A stretch of DNA of 64,000 nt from Oryzomonas sp. (GCA_031292255.1 JARLHN010000034.1:141660-205659); one strand, 5' to 3'; shown: positions 35,319 to 47,942, counted from the stretch's first letter. The notes: a model not told the origin generated them from the letters alone. A program made the numbers and translations.

Positions 35319-37226
35319 TTACTCGCCCAAATAGGTATACCCCAGAAGCGTCCGGTCCAGGAGTTCGATGAAGTGGCTGCTCTCCTCTATGGAGATTTTT
35401 CGCAACGCGACGCTTTTCTCCAGGTTGTCCCTGACATGCTTGAGGATCTCCGGCCCTTTGTACTGGACGTACTTCAGGCTCTCCCAACAGGCGTCGCCGT
35501 TGATGACGGTGTCGATCAGGTAGCCGGTCTTCTTGTTGAAGGTGATATGCACGGCGTTGGTGTCGCCGAACAGGTTGTGCATGTCTCCCAGGATCTCCTG
35601 GTAGGCACCGATCAGGAAGAAGCCGATGAAGTAGTCTTCCTCCTTCCGGATACGGTGGAGAGGAAGAAACTTGGTCCTGCCGTTCTCGCCGACGAAACTG
35701 GTGATCTCGCCGTCAGAATCGCAGGTGATGTCGGCGATGGAGGCCATGACGTCCGGCCGCTGGTTGAGACGTTGCAACGGCATGATCGGGAATAGCTGGT
35801 CAATGGCCCAGGAGTCCGGGATCGACTGGAACAGGGAAAAATTGGCGAAATAGGTCTGGCGCAGGGCAAGCTGGAAGTTCTGCAATTCCTCGGGGATCGG
35901 CTTGATCTTTTCGACGATGCTGTTGATCTTCTTGATGATCTTGGAGTAGAGCCACTCGGCGATGGCGCGGTCGTTGAGTGTCAGGTAGCCCAGGTTGAAC
36001 AGGCTGACCGCTTCGTTGATCAGTTGCAGCGTGTCGTGGTAGTCCTCGCGCAGGGAGTAGCGGTCGATGCTCTTGTAGATGTCCATGAGCTTCTTGACCG
36101 TCGGCGCCAGATTCTCGGCCTGGGTGAGCATATCCTCGAAGTCGGGCATCAGGTTCTGGGTGTTGGTGTTGAGGACGTTGGTGATCAGCACCGAATAATG
36201 GGCAACCGTGGCGCGGCCCGACTCGGAGATTATGTTGGGGCATTCCACCCCGGCCTCATCGCAGATGTTCTTGATCTGGTAAATGACGTCATTGGCGTAC
36301 TCCTCCAGCGTGTAGTTGACGCTGGAAAAATAGCTGGACTTGGAACCGTCGTAGTCCACCCCCAGGCCACCGCCTATGTCGAGAAAATCGATGCCGACGC
36401 CCAGTTTCCGCATCTCGGCGTAGATACGAGTGCCCTCGATCAGAGCGGTCTTGATTTTGTCGATCTTGGTGATCTGGCTGCCGATATGGAAATGCAGCAA
36501 CTTGACGCAGTCGAGTATGCCATGTTCATCCAGCATGCGGATTGCGGCGATGATTTCGGACATGCGCAGGCCGAACTTGGCGTCCTCGCCGCCGGAGGTG
36601 GCCCATTTGCCGGTTCCCTTGGAGGAGAGTTTTACTCGGATGCCCAGTTTGGGCTTGATGCCGGTCTTCTCGGACAGCTCGATGATCTTTTCCAGTTCGA
36701 ACAGCTTTTCCACGACAAGGGTGATATCGTAGCCGATCTTGGTGGCGTAGAGCACCGTCTCAATGTATTCGGTATCCTTGTAGCCGTTGCAGATAATCGG
36801 CAGGCCGTTGCCGGTGGAGATGGAGATACCGGCGACCAGCTCCGGTTTTGAACCCACCTCCAGGCCGATGTTGTAGCGTTTTCCGAAATTGGCGATGGCC
36901 TCCACGACCTGGCGTTGCTGGTTGACCTTGATTGGGAAGAAGGTCTGGTACTTTGCCGGATAGTCGTTCTCCTGGATGGCGCTCCGGAAGACCCGGTTGA
37001 TGCTTGCGATACGCCCCTGGAGCACATCCATGAAGCGCAGCAGGATGGGCGGCTTGATCTTGCGTTTGATCAGGTCGTCGACCAGGGCGCGCAGGTCGAT
37101 GGATTGCTTGGAACTGGAGGAGGGATGGACGCAGATGTTCCCCTTTTTGTTGATTGAGAACAGGTCGGCGCCCCAGTTGTCCATGTTGTAGAGCTTTGCG
37201 GACTCGTTAATTGACCAGCGTTCCAT
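35319..37226 (-). CDS. speA: Biosynthetic arginine decarboxylase
   Basis: SpeA converts arginine to agmatine, the first step to putrescine. The product of 635 residues is a fold-III PLP decarboxylase: MERWSINESAKLYN, the PLP-binding Lys in QTFFPIKVNQQRQVVEAI, LLHFHIGSQI, DIGGGLGVDYDGS, and the late motif FFLIGAYQEILGDMHNLFGD. The start at 37226 (MERWSI) is the usual one for the family; in-frame ATGs at 37247 and 37286 exist and none has a good Shine-Dalgarno. It heads a polyamine block with carboxynorspermidine synthase and nspC. The agmatine-to-putrescine enzymes are not in the window. Confidence 0.95.
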   Translation of the reverse strand: MERWSINESAKLYNMDNWGADLFSINKKGNICVHPSSSSKQSIDLRALVDDLIKRKIKPPILLRFMDVLQGRIASINRVFRSAIQENDYPAKYQTFFPIKVNQQRQVVEAIANFGKRYNIGLEVGSKPELVAGISISTGNGLPIICNGYKDTEYIETVLYATKIGYDITLVVEKLFELEKIIELSEKTGIKPKLGIRVKLSSKGTGKWATSGGEDAKFGLRMSEIIAAIRMLDEHGILDCVKLLHFHIGSQITKIDKIKTALIEGTRIYAEMRKLGVGIDFLDIGGGLGVDYDGSKSSYFSSVNYTLEEYANDVIYQIKNICDEAGVECPNIISESGRATVAHYSVLITNVLNTNTQNLMPDFEDMLTQAENLAPTVKKLMDIYKSIDRYSLREDYHDTLQLINEAVSLFNLGYLTLNDRAIAEWLYSKIIKKINSIVEKIKPIPEELQNFQLALRQTYFANFSLFQSIPDSWAIDQLFPIMPLQRLNQRPDVMASIADITCDSDGEITSFVGENGRTKFLPLHRIRKEEDYFIGFFLIGAYQEILGDMHNLFGDTNAVHITFNKKTGYLIDTVINGDACWESLKYVQYKGPEILKHVRDNLEKSVALRKISIEESSHFIELLDRTLLGYTYLGE

Positions 37227-37395
37227 AGGTCGTTTACCAACTTTCATCGTTATTTGCAAAAAAGCGATTGATGTGACCGGAGCCACGTCTCACACGGCAT
37301 GTCGTCCGCATGATCTGTCGGCAGGGCGCATATTTGGGACAAAGTGAACAAATTAGTTCTTCTATTGAATATTCCGGCGTAAGTCAATCTAAATA

Positions 37396-37424
37396 GTTGC
37401 CATCCGGAAACTCCGGATGGCAAC
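37396..37424. repeat. Solo family A terminal hairpin
   Basis: GTTGCCATCCGG and CCGGATGGCAAC form a perfect 12-bp stem around AAACT. The same type of hairpin caps copies A3 (43921-43952) and A4 (54121-54155), so this is a stand-alone form of the family A end. Confidence 0.65.
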
Positions 37425-37752
37425 CAAATTAAAATTGTCCCGTCGCAGGGGTCGGTTACTGACGGCCTCGGCGGAGCCATGGAGGCAGGATGGCGCCGGC
37501 TGCCGTGAACTTGTCCGAAATTGTGCTCACTTGTTTGAAGGTGCACCTTGACTTTGTCGTGGGGAATGTTTACCTTTCAGGCAGCCTAAAAGTCTTTCTT
37601 ATACCAAGCCGCAATCAAATGCTTACGTTGTTGGCTTCGTCGGTGGCTCCTCAACGTACTGAAAAGTACGCCTCCGTCGCCACTCTTCTTGCCGCCTAGT
37701 ATTCATTTCGATTGCACTTTGGTAGTACTAAATATGGGCGCAAGGTTGTTAT
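37425..37752. other. Intergenic region upstream of hsp20 with a further structured repeat
   Basis: There is no convincing gene here. Bases about 37605-37697 hold a hairpin-rich segment (CAACGTACTGAAAAGTACGCC, then CTCCGTCGCC) similar in style to the GTACCG...GTACGCCTCCG part of family A. No CIRCE element or clear sigma-32 promoter was found ahead of hsp20. Confidence 0.4.
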
Positions 37753-38189
37753 ATGCCACATTTTTCGCGTAAGCAGCCGTTCCGGCAGGAACTTTTCGGC
37801 CGGCATCTCGGCGATATCCGTGATCTTCTGGATGCCCTTGAGCTTCGTGATGTCTTTGGCGAGGGCGAGAACCATCCGCCGGTGGATATGTACGAAACCT
37901 GCAATGAGATGGTCCTGGAATTCGATCTGCCCGGTTTCCGCATCGAAGACATCAGTTTGACGCAGCATGGGACGACCCTCGTGCTTGATGCCCAGCGTCC
38001 CCGCGAACAGGCCGAAGATGGTACTCACTATGTCTGCCTTGAACGGAGTTACGGCCATTTTCACCATGCGCTGTATATACCCGGCTGTATCGATACATGC
38101 GCCATCAAAGCTGAATACCGCCACGGCGTTTTGCGGGTGAGGTATCCCAAGACCGGCGACCGGCAGGTAACGATAAAGGAGATACTAGA

Positions 38190-38193
<4 letters not shown>
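37753..38193 (+). CDS. Hsp20/alpha-crystallin small heat-shock protein
   Basis: This ATP-independent holdase chaperone has 146 residues and an alpha-crystallin domain from about residue 45 (PPVDMYETCNEMVLEFDLPG, then LERSYGHFHHALYIPG, and AEYRHGVLRVRYPK, with the GVLRVRYP motif near the C-terminus). Its stop overlaps the TTG start of lon by 4 bases, so chaperone and protease should be made together, which fits a protein quality-control operon. Confidence 0.92.
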
Positions 38194-40660
<2,467 letters not shown>

Positions 40661-40664
<4 letters not shown>

Positions 40665-41668
40665 AGATTGGAGAGTTGGGCGAATTCGGCCTGATCTCCC
40701 GTATCGCCTCTGGCGTGGCACAAGGCAGCGGCGTCATCACCGGCATCGGTGATGACGCCGCCGTAACGGCCCTTTCCCCCGGCATGCAGTTGTTGACTTC
40801 AACCGACATGCTGGTGGAGGAGGTGCATTTCCGTCGTTTGTGGCATGACCCGTATCGACTTGGGCGCAAATCCCTGGCGGTCAGCATCTCCGACATCGCC
40901 GCCATGGGTGGTATCCCCCGCTGGGCGCTGCTTTCCCTTGCCGTACCCCCCGAGACCTCCATTGAAGTCCTGGACGCATTCACCCACGGTTTTCTCGACA
41001 TGGCCGCTGAGCAGGGCGTGGCCCTGATCGGTGGCGACACCTGCTCCTCCCGCGCCGGCTTGACCATATCCGTCACCATCATGGGAGAACAGGTGCCGGA
41101 GAGGATCATACGGCGTAGCGGTGCGTGCCCCGATGACGACATCTGGGTGACCGGGACCCTGGGAGACGCGGCCTTGGGCTTGGAATTGCTGGAAAAGGGG
41201 GCACTTCCCTCCACCTCGACAACCGATGAGCGGGAGCACCTCATCTCCCGCCTGCTCGATCCACTTCCCCGCGCCGCTGCCGGCCGGGCGCTGGCGGAAG
41301 CAGGGCTCGTATCGGCCATGATTGATGTCAGCGACGGGCTTTTGGCCGATTTTGGCCATATTGCCGAACAATCCGCCCTCGGCGGTACGATCCGTCTCGA
41401 CTCGATCCCGCTCTCGCCCGCTTTTCGTACCGTCCTCCAATCTCATCCCAACCCCCGCCATGATCTGGTCCTGGCCGGCGGCGAAGACTACGAGCTGGCA
41501 TTTACCGCGCCGGCCGCCAACCGGGAAAAAATTGTCCGACTCATGAAAAAATGTGGCATTGGTGCTACGCCTGTTGGTATAGTAACAACCTTGCCCGAGG
41601 TGACGGCCGTTTTTGCCGATGGCAGCAGATATGCACCGCTTAACAATGGTTTCAACCACTTTGCATAG
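40661..41668 (+). CDS. thiL: Thiamine-monophosphate kinase
   Basis: ThiL phosphorylates thiamine monophosphate to the active cofactor thiamine diphosphate. The 335 residues show GELGEFGLISRI, the metal/ATP-binding GIGDDAAV, STDMLVEEVHF, SLAVSISDIAAMGG, GGDTCSS, IDVSDGLLADFGHI and AGGEDYELAFT. GTG at 40661 overlaps the lon stop (GTGA). A transketolase gene, which needs thiamine diphosphate, is the next gene. Its TAG stop coincides with the first bases of a family A repeat. Confidence 0.95.
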
Positions 41669-41873
41669 TTTTTATCCGGAAACGGCCCTTTCCGCCACGG
41701 CGGCGTCAATCTTCGGGTTTACTTGTGACTTCGGCCGGTGGCCTCACCCTTCGGGCGGCTTCGCGGTCCAATTTAGCAAGCAAAATTGTGCGGTGTACCG
41801 ACGTACGCCTCCGCGCAATCCCTTGATTTTCTGGCCATAACGAAAAATTGCTCGTTTCCGAATTGAAAACTAT
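41666..41873. repeat. Family A mosaic repeat, copy A2
   Basis: The element starts TAGTTTTTATCCGGAAACGG (the TAG is also the thiL stop) and ends near GTTTCCGAATTGAAAACTA. It contains the TCACCCTTCGGGCGGC, GCGGTCCAATTTAGCA and TACGCCTCCGCGCAATCCC segments shared with copies A1 and A4. It fills the thiL-tkt gap. Confidence 0.75.
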
Positions 41874-41902
41874 CTAAATTTCCGAAAGGAGCATCACACG
41901 AT

Positions 41903-43909
41903 ATGCAGCAGGCAGTTATTCCAGCAGACAAGGCCCGGCTCTGTGCCGACACTATCCGTTTTCTCGCCGTTGACGCGGTTGAAAAGGCCAATTCCGGCCA
42001 TCCCGGGTTGCCCATGGGGGCCGCGGACTGCGCTTTTGCGCTGTGGGGCAATTTTTTGTCCTTTAATCCCGAAGATCCCCGCTGGCCCAACCGCGACCGC
42101 TTCATCCTCTCTGCTGGCCACGGCTCGATGCTGCTCTATTCGCTATTGCACCTGTTCGGCTATGACCTGCCGCTCGATGAACTGAAAAACTTCCGCCAAT
42201 GGGGCAGCAAGACCCCGGGGCATCCCGAGTTCGGCCATACCGTCGGGGTCGAGGTGACCACGGGGCCGCTGGGTCAGGGCTTCGCCAATGGCGTCGGCAT
42301 GGCCATCGCCGGCCGGATGGCAGCGGAACGTTTCAATACCGCCGATTTCAGCCCGATCGACCACACCGTCTACGCCCTGGCGGGCGACGGCGATCTGCAG
42401 GAAGGAATCAGCTACGAAGCCGCCGCCTTGGCCGGGCATCTCAAGCTGGGCAACATGGTGTATATCTACGATGACAACGGCATCACCATCGAGGGCAAGA
42501 CCAACCTGGCCTGGTCCGAGGACGTGGCCGGACGCTTCGATGCCTGCGGCTGGCATGTGCAAAAGATCGACGGCCACGACTACGTTCAGATCATGGCTGC
42601 CATTGCCGCTGCCAAGGCAGAGACCGGGCGCCCGTCGATCATTATCGCCACCACCCACATCGCCTTTGGCAGTCCCGGCAAGCAGGACTCCTCCGGAGCT
42701 CACGGTTCGCCTCTGGGCAAAGACGAGATCGCCGCCACACGGACAAATCTGGGATGGCAGTATGCCCCCTTCGAGGTGCCGGAAGAGGTGCGTGCCGTCT
42801 GCCGTGACCGGGTCGAAGAGCTCAAAGGGCGCTACAAAGCCTGGCAGCGCGGATTCTCTGCCTGGCAAGCCTCCAACCCCGAAAAGGCCAAGTTGTGGGA
42901 CGAGATGTGGAACAAGAAGATTCCGGCCACATTGGCCGATGAGCTGGTTGCCGTTGTCGCCGGCAAGGACGGCGCAACCCGCGCCCTGTCCGGCGCGGTC
43001 CTCCAGAAGGCGGCCGCCCTCATCCCGGCCCTGGTTGGCGGATCGGCCGACCTGACGCCTTCCACCAACAGCGACATCAAGGGATCGCCTTCCGTACAGG
43101 CGGGCGAGTTTGCCGGCCGCAACCTGCATTTCGGCATCCGGGAGCACGCCATGGGGGCGGTCGTGAACGGCCTGGGCCTGTACGGCTGTTTTATCCCCTA
43201 CGGCGCCACGTTCCTCGTCTTTTCCGACTACTGCCGTCCTTCCATCCGCCTCTCTGCCCTGATGAAACTGCAATCGATCTTCATCTTTACCCATGACTCC
43301 TTTTTTGTCGGCGAGGATGGGCCGACCCATCAGCCGATCGAACACGTGGCCTCGCTCCGCATGATTCCCGGCCTGCAACTGATCCGACCTGCCGACGGCC
43401 TGGAAACTGCGCTGGCCTGGCAAGCGGCATTGCAGCACAACAACGGGCCGACCCTCCTGATCCTTACACGCCAGAAGCTGCCGGTCATCGACCGTCCCGC
43501 CACTTTCGGCACCGCCGATGCTCTCAAAGGCGGATATGTCGTTACCGCCACAACCGGCCGACCTGACGTGGTCATCATGGCCAGCGGCTCCGAGGTGCAT
43601 GTAGCGGTCGATGCTGCGAAAATCCTTGCTGCACAGGGGGTCGCCGCCCGCATCGTCTCCGTGCCCAACCTGGGTGAGTTCCAGGCACAGCCGGCGGCCT
43701 ATCGCGACGAGATGCTCCCGGCCGGGGTTCCCCGTGTGGCCTTCGAAGCCGGCCGTGGTGAATCCTGGGGCACGCTCCTGGGATGTGACGGCCTGTTCAT
43801 CGGCATCGACCACTTCGGCGCCTCGGCTCCGGACAAGGTACTGGCGGAACAGTTCGGCTTCACCGCGCCCCAGGTGGCGGAGAAGGTCGCTGCGTATTTA
43901 AAGAAATAA
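41903..43909 (+). CDS. tkt: Transketolase
   Basis: This thiamine diphosphate-dependent enzyme of the non-oxidative pentose phosphate pathway makes erythrose-4-phosphate and interconverts sugar phosphates. The 668 residues include [36 protein letters not shown], the cofactor motif [19 protein letters not shown] with the paired N in [11 protein letters not shown], and the second-domain [18 protein letters not shown] lies before the ATG. The DAHP synthase gene (aroF) two genes on uses its product erythrose-4-phosphate. Confidence 0.96.
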   Translation: MQQAVIPADKARLCADTIRFLAVDAVEKANSGHPGLPMGAADCAFALWGNFLSFNPEDPRWPNRDRFILSAGHGSMLLYSLLHLFGYDLPLDELKNFRQWGSKTPGHPEFGHTVGVEVTTGPLGQGFANGVGMAIAGRMAAERFNTADFSPIDHTVYALAGDGDLQEGISYEAAALAGHLKLGNMVYIYDDNGITIEGKTNLAWSEDVAGRFDACGWHVQKIDGHDYVQIMAAIAAAKAETGRPSIIIATTHIAFGSPGKQDSSGAHGSPLGKDEIAATRTNLGWQYAPFEVPEEVRAVCRDRVEELKGRYKAWQRGFSAWQASNPEKAKLWDEMWNKKIPATLADELVAVVAGKDGATRALSGAVLQKAAALIPALVGGSADLTPSTNSDIKGSPSVQAGEFAGRNLHFGIREHAMGAVVNGLGLYGCFIPYGATFLVFSDYCRPSIRLSALMKLQSIFIFTHDSFFVGEDGPTHQPIEHVASLRMIPGLQLIRPADGLETALAWQAALQHNNGPTLLILTRQKLPVIDRPATFGTADALKGGYVVTATTGRPDVVIMASGSEVHVAVDAAKILAAQGVAARIVSVPNLGEFQAQPAAYRDEMLPAGVPRVAFEAGRGESWGTLLGCDGLFIGIDHFGASAPDKVLAEQFGFTAPQVAEKVAAYLKK

Positions 43910-43918
43910 TGCTTTTAT

Positions 43919-44101
43919 TTAGTTTCCATCCGGAGACTCCGGATGAGAAACTAGTTGTTTCCGATTCGGAAAGGAGAGATTTTTTGTCCAGGCAAGGAAA
44001 TCAAGGGATTGCGCGGAGGCGTACATCGGTACGCCGCACAAGCAAGCTCGAAGATTGACGCTGCATGGGCGAAAAAGAACCCTTTCCGGACGGAAACTAT
44101 T
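43919..44101. repeat. Family A mosaic repeat, copy A3 (inverted, internal module missing)
   Basis: This copy is reversed relative to A1, A2 and A4. It opens with a terminal hairpin (GTTTCCATCCGGAGACTCCGG, 43921 on) and ends CCTTTCCGGACGGAAACTAT. The segment of about 65 nt with TCACCCTTCGGGCGCC and GCGGTCCAATTTAGCA that the other copies hold between CTTCG and GTGCGGCG is absent, so family A has a modular build. Confidence 0.75.
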
Positions 44102-44147
44102 TAGTGTTGTCCGGTCCTTGCCTTTGGCGGGAACATGACATCGCACG

Positions 44148-44202
44148 CGGATCAATTCTGATAACTTCGGATTAAAATCAGATTGTTATCAGAATTGATC
44201 CG
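44148..44202. promoter_or_regulatory. 18-bp perfect inverted repeat upstream of the Crp/Fnr gene
   Basis: CGGATCAATTCTGATAAC (44148-44165) and GTTATCAGAATTGATCCG (44185-44202) are exact reverse complements with a 19-nt spacer. The flanks ATGACATCG and CACGCGG appear on both sides but in swapped order. The site lies 65 bases before the regulator's start. It could be an autoregulatory site or a small mobile-element remnant. Confidence 0.6.
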
Positions 44203-44266
44203 ATGTCATCCGCGTGAAGCAGATTTCAATTTTTCAAATATAAAACCGGTAATTACGGGCTTTGGT

Positions 44267-44956
44267 ATGGAACTGGTCGATCTGCTCAAAAAATCCCTGC
44301 TCTTCTCCGGCCTGAAGGATGACGACCTGGCCGATGTTGCCGCCATTACGGTACGCCGCAAATTCCGGAAAGGCGAGTCACTCTTCAGCGAAGGCGATGA
44401 GGCAACCGGTTTTTACCTGCTCATATCCGGCAGCATCAAGCTCTGCCGTCTCTCCCACGATGGCCGGGAAAAGGTGCTGCACTTCGTCCAGCCGCGCGAG
44501 ACCTTTGCCGAAGCGGCCTTTTTCGGCGATGGGCGTTATCCGGCCGAGGCCCGTGCCCTGGCTGCGGGTGAGGCGCTCTACCTTCCCAAGGAAGGTTTTC
44601 TGGAGCTGATGGCCGGCAACCCCAATTTCGCCCTCAATCTGGTGGTGTCGCTGTCGCTCATGCTGCGGCAGTTTGCCCGCCAGATCCAAGAACTCTCCTT
44701 TGCCGACGTCACCTCTCGGCTGGCCTCTTTTTTGGTCCGGCTTTCCTCTGAAAAGTCATCCAGTTATGGCGGCATCACCTACATCGACCTGGGGGTCAGG
44801 AAGGGCGAGCTTGCCTCGCGGCTCGGCACTGCCAGCGAGACCATTTCCCGTACCCTGCGCAAGCTGAAGGATGAGGGGATCATTGAGGTACAGGGCAGCC
44901 GGGTGGTGATCCTTCAGATGGAGAAGCTGCAAAAACTGTCCGAACGCCATGAATGA
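44267..44956 (+). CDS. Crp/Fnr-family transcriptional regulator
   Basis: This regulator of 229 residues has a cyclic nucleotide-binding-type beta-roll (residues about 15-115; RKFRKGESLFSEGDEATGFY, LLISGSIKL) and a C-terminal winged helix with GELASRLGTASETISRTLRK. There is no Cys cluster, so it is not an oxygen-sensing Fnr. Cyclic AMP-binding residues are not convincing, so the ligand is unknown. The start at 44267 (MELVDLLKK) is the family-like start; the frame is open to 44183, inside the inverted repeat. It is flanked by transketolase and DAHP synthase genes. Confidence 0.9.
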   Translation: MELVDLLKKSLLFSGLKDDDLADVAAITVRRKFRKGESLFSEGDEATGFYLLISGSIKLCRLSHDGREKVLHFVQPRETFAEAAFFGDGRYPAEARALAAGEALYLPKEGFLELMAGNPNFALNLVVSLSLMLRQFARQIQELSFADVTSRLASFLVRLSSEKSSSYGGITYIDLGVRKGELASRLGTASETISRTLRKLKDEGIIEVQGSRVVILQMEKLQKLSERHE

Positions 44957-44969
44957 GGTCAACGGTATC

Positions 44970-44995
44970 TTTGCCACGGAGACGCGGAGACGCGG
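44970..44995. repeat. Half-site of family C repeat
   Basis: TTTGCCACGGAGACGCGGAG matches the left end of the elements at 29648 and 32376. No matching right end is present before aroF, so this is a solo or decayed copy. Confidence 0.45.
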
Positions 44996-45104
44996 TGAAC
45001 AATGGAATCAGGGGCATCTGAAACCTCTCCTGGCTTGGAAACGGCGTCGGTGTGCCGTATCTTCGTGCCAAAATTCTGTCTGATCCGGGTAAAAGGAGCT
45101 ATCC

Positions 45105-46118
45105 ATGCTGATCGTCATGAGCCATAATGCCACCACAGCCGATGTTGATGCCGTTGTCAGGGCCGTCAGCGAGATGGGCTTCACAGCGGCGCCGATCCCG
45201 GGCCGCGAACGGACCGCCATCGGCGTGCTGGGCAACCAGGGATATGTCGATGACAGCAAGATTTTGGAACTGCCGGGCGTACAGCAGGTGATCCACGTGT
45301 CCAAGCCATACAAGCTGGTCTCCCGTGATTTCCACCCCGAGGATACCATCGTCGATGTGCAGGGCGTCCGCGTCGGCCAGGGGTGTCGGCCGGTGATGGT
45401 GGCCGGGCCGTGTGCCGTGGAGAGCGAGGAGCAGATCGTCAAAACGGCCCTCTTCGTGAAGCAGTCCGGCGCCGCCATGCTGCGGGGAGGGGCGTTCAAG
45501 CCGCGCACCGGGCCCCATACCTTTCAGGGGCTGCGGGAGGAGGGGTTGAAGCTGCTTGCCGTGGCAGGCAGGGAGAGCGGCCTGCCCATCGTCACCGAGG
45601 TGATGAGCCCGGACAACGTGGGGCTGGTGGCCGAGTACGCCGACCTGCTTCAGGTGGGGGCGCGCAACATGCAAAACTTCGATCTTCTGCGGGAAGTGGG
45701 CAAGATCCGCAAGCCGGTACTGCTCAAGCGCGGCATGAGCGCCACGGTGGAGGAGTTTCTGGCGGCGGCCGAGTATATCCTGGCCGAGGGGAATGATCAG
45801 GTCATCCTGTGCGAGCGGGGCATCCGCACCTACGAGACCGCCACCCGTAACACCCTGGACCTGGCCGTTGTGCCGTTGATCAAGGAGATGTCGCACCTGC
45901 CGATCATGGTCGATCCCTCCCACGCCACCGGCAAGCGCAGCCTGGTGCCCCCCATGGCGCTGGCGGCATTGGTGGCCGGCGCCCACGGCGTGCTGGTGGA
46001 AGTGCATCCCGAACCGGAAAAGGCGCTCTCCGACGGCCCCCAGTCACTTACCTTTCAGGGGTTTGGGCATCTGATGGAGGATGTGCGGCGTCTGATCGGC
46101 TTCCTGGGGTATGTTTGA
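45105..46118 (+). CDS. aroF: 3-deoxy-7-phosphoheptulonate synthase (DAHP synthase)
   Basis: This is the first enzyme of the shikimate pathway: phosphoenolpyruvate plus erythrose-4-phosphate give DAHP. The 337 residues are of the AroA-I-beta type: an N-terminal ferredoxin-like regulatory domain ([20 protein letters not shown], about residues 1-75) and a TIM barrel with [68 protein letters not shown]-like CERGIRTYE, and [14 protein letters not shown]. The regulatory domain suggests feedback control by an aromatic amino acid. AAAGGAG precedes the ATG. Confidence 0.96.
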   Translation: MLIVMSHNATTADVDAVVRAVSEMGFTAAPIPGRERTAIGVLGNQGYVDDSKILELPGVQQVIHVSKPYKLVSRDFHPEDTIVDVQGVRVGQGCRPVMVAGPCAVESEEQIVKTALFVKQSGAAMLRGGAFKPRTGPHTFQGLREEGLKLLAVAGRESGLPIVTEVMSPDNVGLVAEYADLLQVGARNMQNFDLLREVGKIRKPVLLKRGMSATVEEFLAAAEYILAEGNDQVILCERGIRTYETATRNTLDLAVVPLIKEMSHLPIMVDPSHATGKRSLVPPMALAALVAGAHGVLVEVHPEPEKALSDGPQSLTFQGFGHLMEDVRRLIGFLGYV

Positions 46119-46168
46119 CCCTGAATCAGTGACACCTTCACGGATTCGGGTGGCCGTATACAAAAGGC

Positions 46169-46197
46169 TTGATATGGTGCGGGCACGGGTGTAATAA
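46169..46197 (+). promoter_or_regulatory. Sigma-70-type promoter of the putative 6S RNA
   Basis: TTGATA (46169-46174) and TAATAA (46192-46197) are separated by 17 bases. Transcription is expected to start near 46204, just before the first arm of the RNA's closing stem. Confidence 0.65.
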
Positions 46198-46203
46198 TGT
46201 AAC

Positions 46204-46392
46204 CACCAGTCCGTTCTCTCTACCCTGTTCGTCGGCAGTAGTACCCGGGCGGAATGCTATACAAACGGGGGTCGCTCCCTGCTGTGGTGTGCTGCCCCAT
46301 TACGCGGGATTTGCCTGAAGCAGCATACTGACTCCCACAGTTGAGGAAACTCGCTGGAGGTCCTTTAAGCAGACGGCAGGGTGGAGAGAGGG
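46204..46392 (+). ncRNA. ssrS: Probable 6S RNA
   Basis: 6S RNA mimics an open promoter and binds sigma-70 RNA polymerase. This transcript of about 189 nt has a long closing stem: TTCTCTCTACCCTG (46214-46227) pairs with CAGGGTGGAGAGA (46377-46389), continued by the CTGTTCG...GACGGCAG signature that resembles the TGTTCG and CGGCA arms of known 6S RNAs. An A/T-containing unpaired 3' side (about 46345-46370) could be the central bubble. It has its own promoter and an intrinsic terminator, and no protein-coding frame of note. The assignment is by structure and motif only; another structured ncRNA is possible. Confidence 0.7.
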
Positions 46393-46395
46393 AAT

Positions 46396-46426
46396 AAAAG
46401 GGGAGGCCTCGAGCTTCCCCTTTTTT
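46396..46426 (+). terminator. Intrinsic terminator after the putative 6S RNA
   Basis: AAAAGGGGAGGC and GCTTCCCCTTTT pair around a short loop (CTCGA), followed by a run of T residues. It also lies just past the nikR stop on the other strand and could serve both. Confidence 0.85.
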
Positions 46427-46437
46427 GTTATCTCCCT

Positions 46438-46857
46438 TCAGCCCAATTCCCTGCCGGTGGTCGTCATCACCAGTTTGCCGTGCTTGACCCCCTTAACGCC
46501 GATCAGGGAGTCGGCAATGGCCTTGATCTGGCTCCCCTTGCCCCTGACGATCAGCACTTCGAGACAGTTATGGTGGTCGAGGTGCACGTGCAGGGTGGAG
46601 ATGATGCGGTCATGCTGATCGTGCTGGATGGCGGTCAGCCGGTCGGCCAGGTCGTGGACATGGTGGTCGTAGACCAGGGTTACCGTGCCGACCGTTTCCT
46701 CGCTGCCGGCTTCCCAGGTCTGTTCCACCAGGGCGTCGCGGATCAGGTCGCGTATGGCCTCCGAACGATTGATGAAGCCTTTTTCCGTAACCAGCCTGTC
46801 AAAGCGTTCCAACAGCCCGTCGTCGATGGATATCCCGAATCGTACGGTCTCTCCCAT
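46438..46857 (-). CDS. nikR: NikR-family nickel-responsive regulator
   Basis: NikR is a ribbon-helix-helix repressor with an ACT-like metal domain, known to repress nickel uptake when nickel is bound. The 139 residues have the RHH part ([34 protein letters not shown]) and the metal site [14 protein letters not shown] with His90, His92 and Cys98 plus an upstream His around 79-82. The ATG at 46857 shares a base with the cobD stop (TAATG), and GGGGGAG precedes it, so it is made with cobalamin enzymes. A link to cobalt rather than nickel is possible but not shown by the residues. The frame is open to 46890. Confidence 0.92.
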   Translation of the reverse strand: MGETVRFGISIDDGLLERFDRLVTEKGFINRSEAIRDLIRDALVEQTWEAGSEETVGTVTLVYDHHVHDLADRLTAIQHDQHDRIISTLHVHLDHHNCLEVLIVRGKGSQIKAIADSLIGVKGVKHGKLVMTTTGRELG

Positions 46858-47942
46858 TACTCCCCCTTCCTCAGTATCTTTCCCAGACATGCAACGAGAC
46901 GTTCATTTTCTGCGCGCGTACGCACCGCAATGCGGAAAAAATACGGCGTAAGGCCGTAAAAGGTGGCGCAGTCGCGGATAATAACCAATTCAGGCAGGAG
47001 ACGCTCCGCCAATTCCCGGGCCGTCATCCCATCCACAATCTCCACCAGCAGGAAATTAGCGCGGGAAGGATAGACCCTGAGCTGTGGAAATCCCGCCAGC
47101 TGCTCGGACAAGTAACGCCGCTCATGGTCGCTGAAGCGTCTGGTCCGCTGATTGTGCTCCTGATCCTGCAGGGAGGCCGTGCCGGCCGCCAGCGCCAGGG
47201 TGTTGACGTTCCACGGCACGCCGAGGGCGTCGAGCCGCCCGCACAGCGGCTCGTCTGCCATGGCATACCCCAGGCGCAAACCGGGGATGCCGAAAAACTT
47301 GGTCATGGAACGCAGAATAAGGGCGTTGCCGCCTTCGATGATGGAGTGTTTTGCGGAAGCTTCCTCGCAGAAATCCATAAAGGCCTCGTCCAGCACCAAA
47401 AAGGTCTTCGCCGCGCTGCACAGCTCACAGACCTGTTCGACAAGGTGCGGCGGATAGAGTGTTCCACTGGGATTTCCGGGATTGCAGAGATAGAAGGCAT
47501 CGTATCCTTCGGCAAGTTTTGCTTCCAGCCGGGCCAGATCCAGCGAAAAACCGTCGCCCGGCGAGAGCGGGAAGTGGTGAGACTCCCACTGCTGCCGCTT
47601 GAGGGCCCGCTCGTATTCGCTGAAGGAGGGGGCGGCAATCAGGGCGCGTTTCCCGGAGAGGACCGCCGGCAGTTGGTAGATGAGTTCCGTCGAGCCGTTG
47701 GCGACAACAAAATGAGCTGCGGGAAGCCCGTGGTAATGGGCAAGAGCCTCTTTCAACTCCTGATGGCCGGCATCGGGATAGTGCACCAGGCTGTCCAGGG
47801 CGCGGCCGATGGCGTCTCTCGCCAGTGCCGACAATCCCAGGGGATTAATGCTGGCCGAAAAATCCATCAACGCGGACGGCGGGACGCCCATCCGGCGGGC
47901 CGTCGCGAATATGGCGCCTCCGTGATCATGGGTGCGGGACAT
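46857..47942 (-). CDS. cobD: L-threonine-O-3-phosphate decarboxylase (CobD/CobC)
   Basis: This PLP aminotransferase-fold enzyme makes (R)-1-amino-2-propanol O-2-phosphate, the linker of the cobalamin nucleotide loop. The 361 residues show [61 protein letters not shown], the PLP lysine in [18 protein letters not shown], and [10 protein letters not shown]. It overlaps cbiB by 17 bases upstream and nikR at its stop. GAAAGG precedes the ATG. CbiB, the enzyme that uses its product, is encoded next door. Confidence 0.93.
   Translation of the reverse strand: MSRTHDHGGAIFATARRMGVPPSALMDFSASINPLGLSALARDAIGRALDSLVHYPDAGHQELKEALAHYHGLPAAHFVVANGSTELIYQLPAVLSGKRALIAAPSFSEYERALKRQQWESHHFPLSPGDGFSLDLARLEAKLAEGYDAFYLCNPGNPSGTLYPPHLVEQVCELCSAAKTFLVLDEAFMDFCEEASAKHSIIEGGNALILRSMTKFFGIPGLRLGYAMADEPLCGRLDALGVPWNVNTLALAAGTASLQDQEHNQRTRRFSDHERRYLSEQLAGFPQLRVYPSRANFLLVEIVDGMTARELAERLLPELVIIRDCATFYGLTPYFFRIAVRTRAENERLVACLGKILRKGE

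Noticed and set aside
42143-43813. Long minus-strand frame opposite transketolase
   Set aside because: A shadow of a well-conserved gene; no start site and no recognisable motif.
46119-46400. Cobalamin riboswitch upstream of the cobalamin genes
   Set aside because: The structured RNA here lies on the plus strand at the 3' end of the leftward operon, and no B12-box-like sequence was found; the 6S RNA reading fits better.
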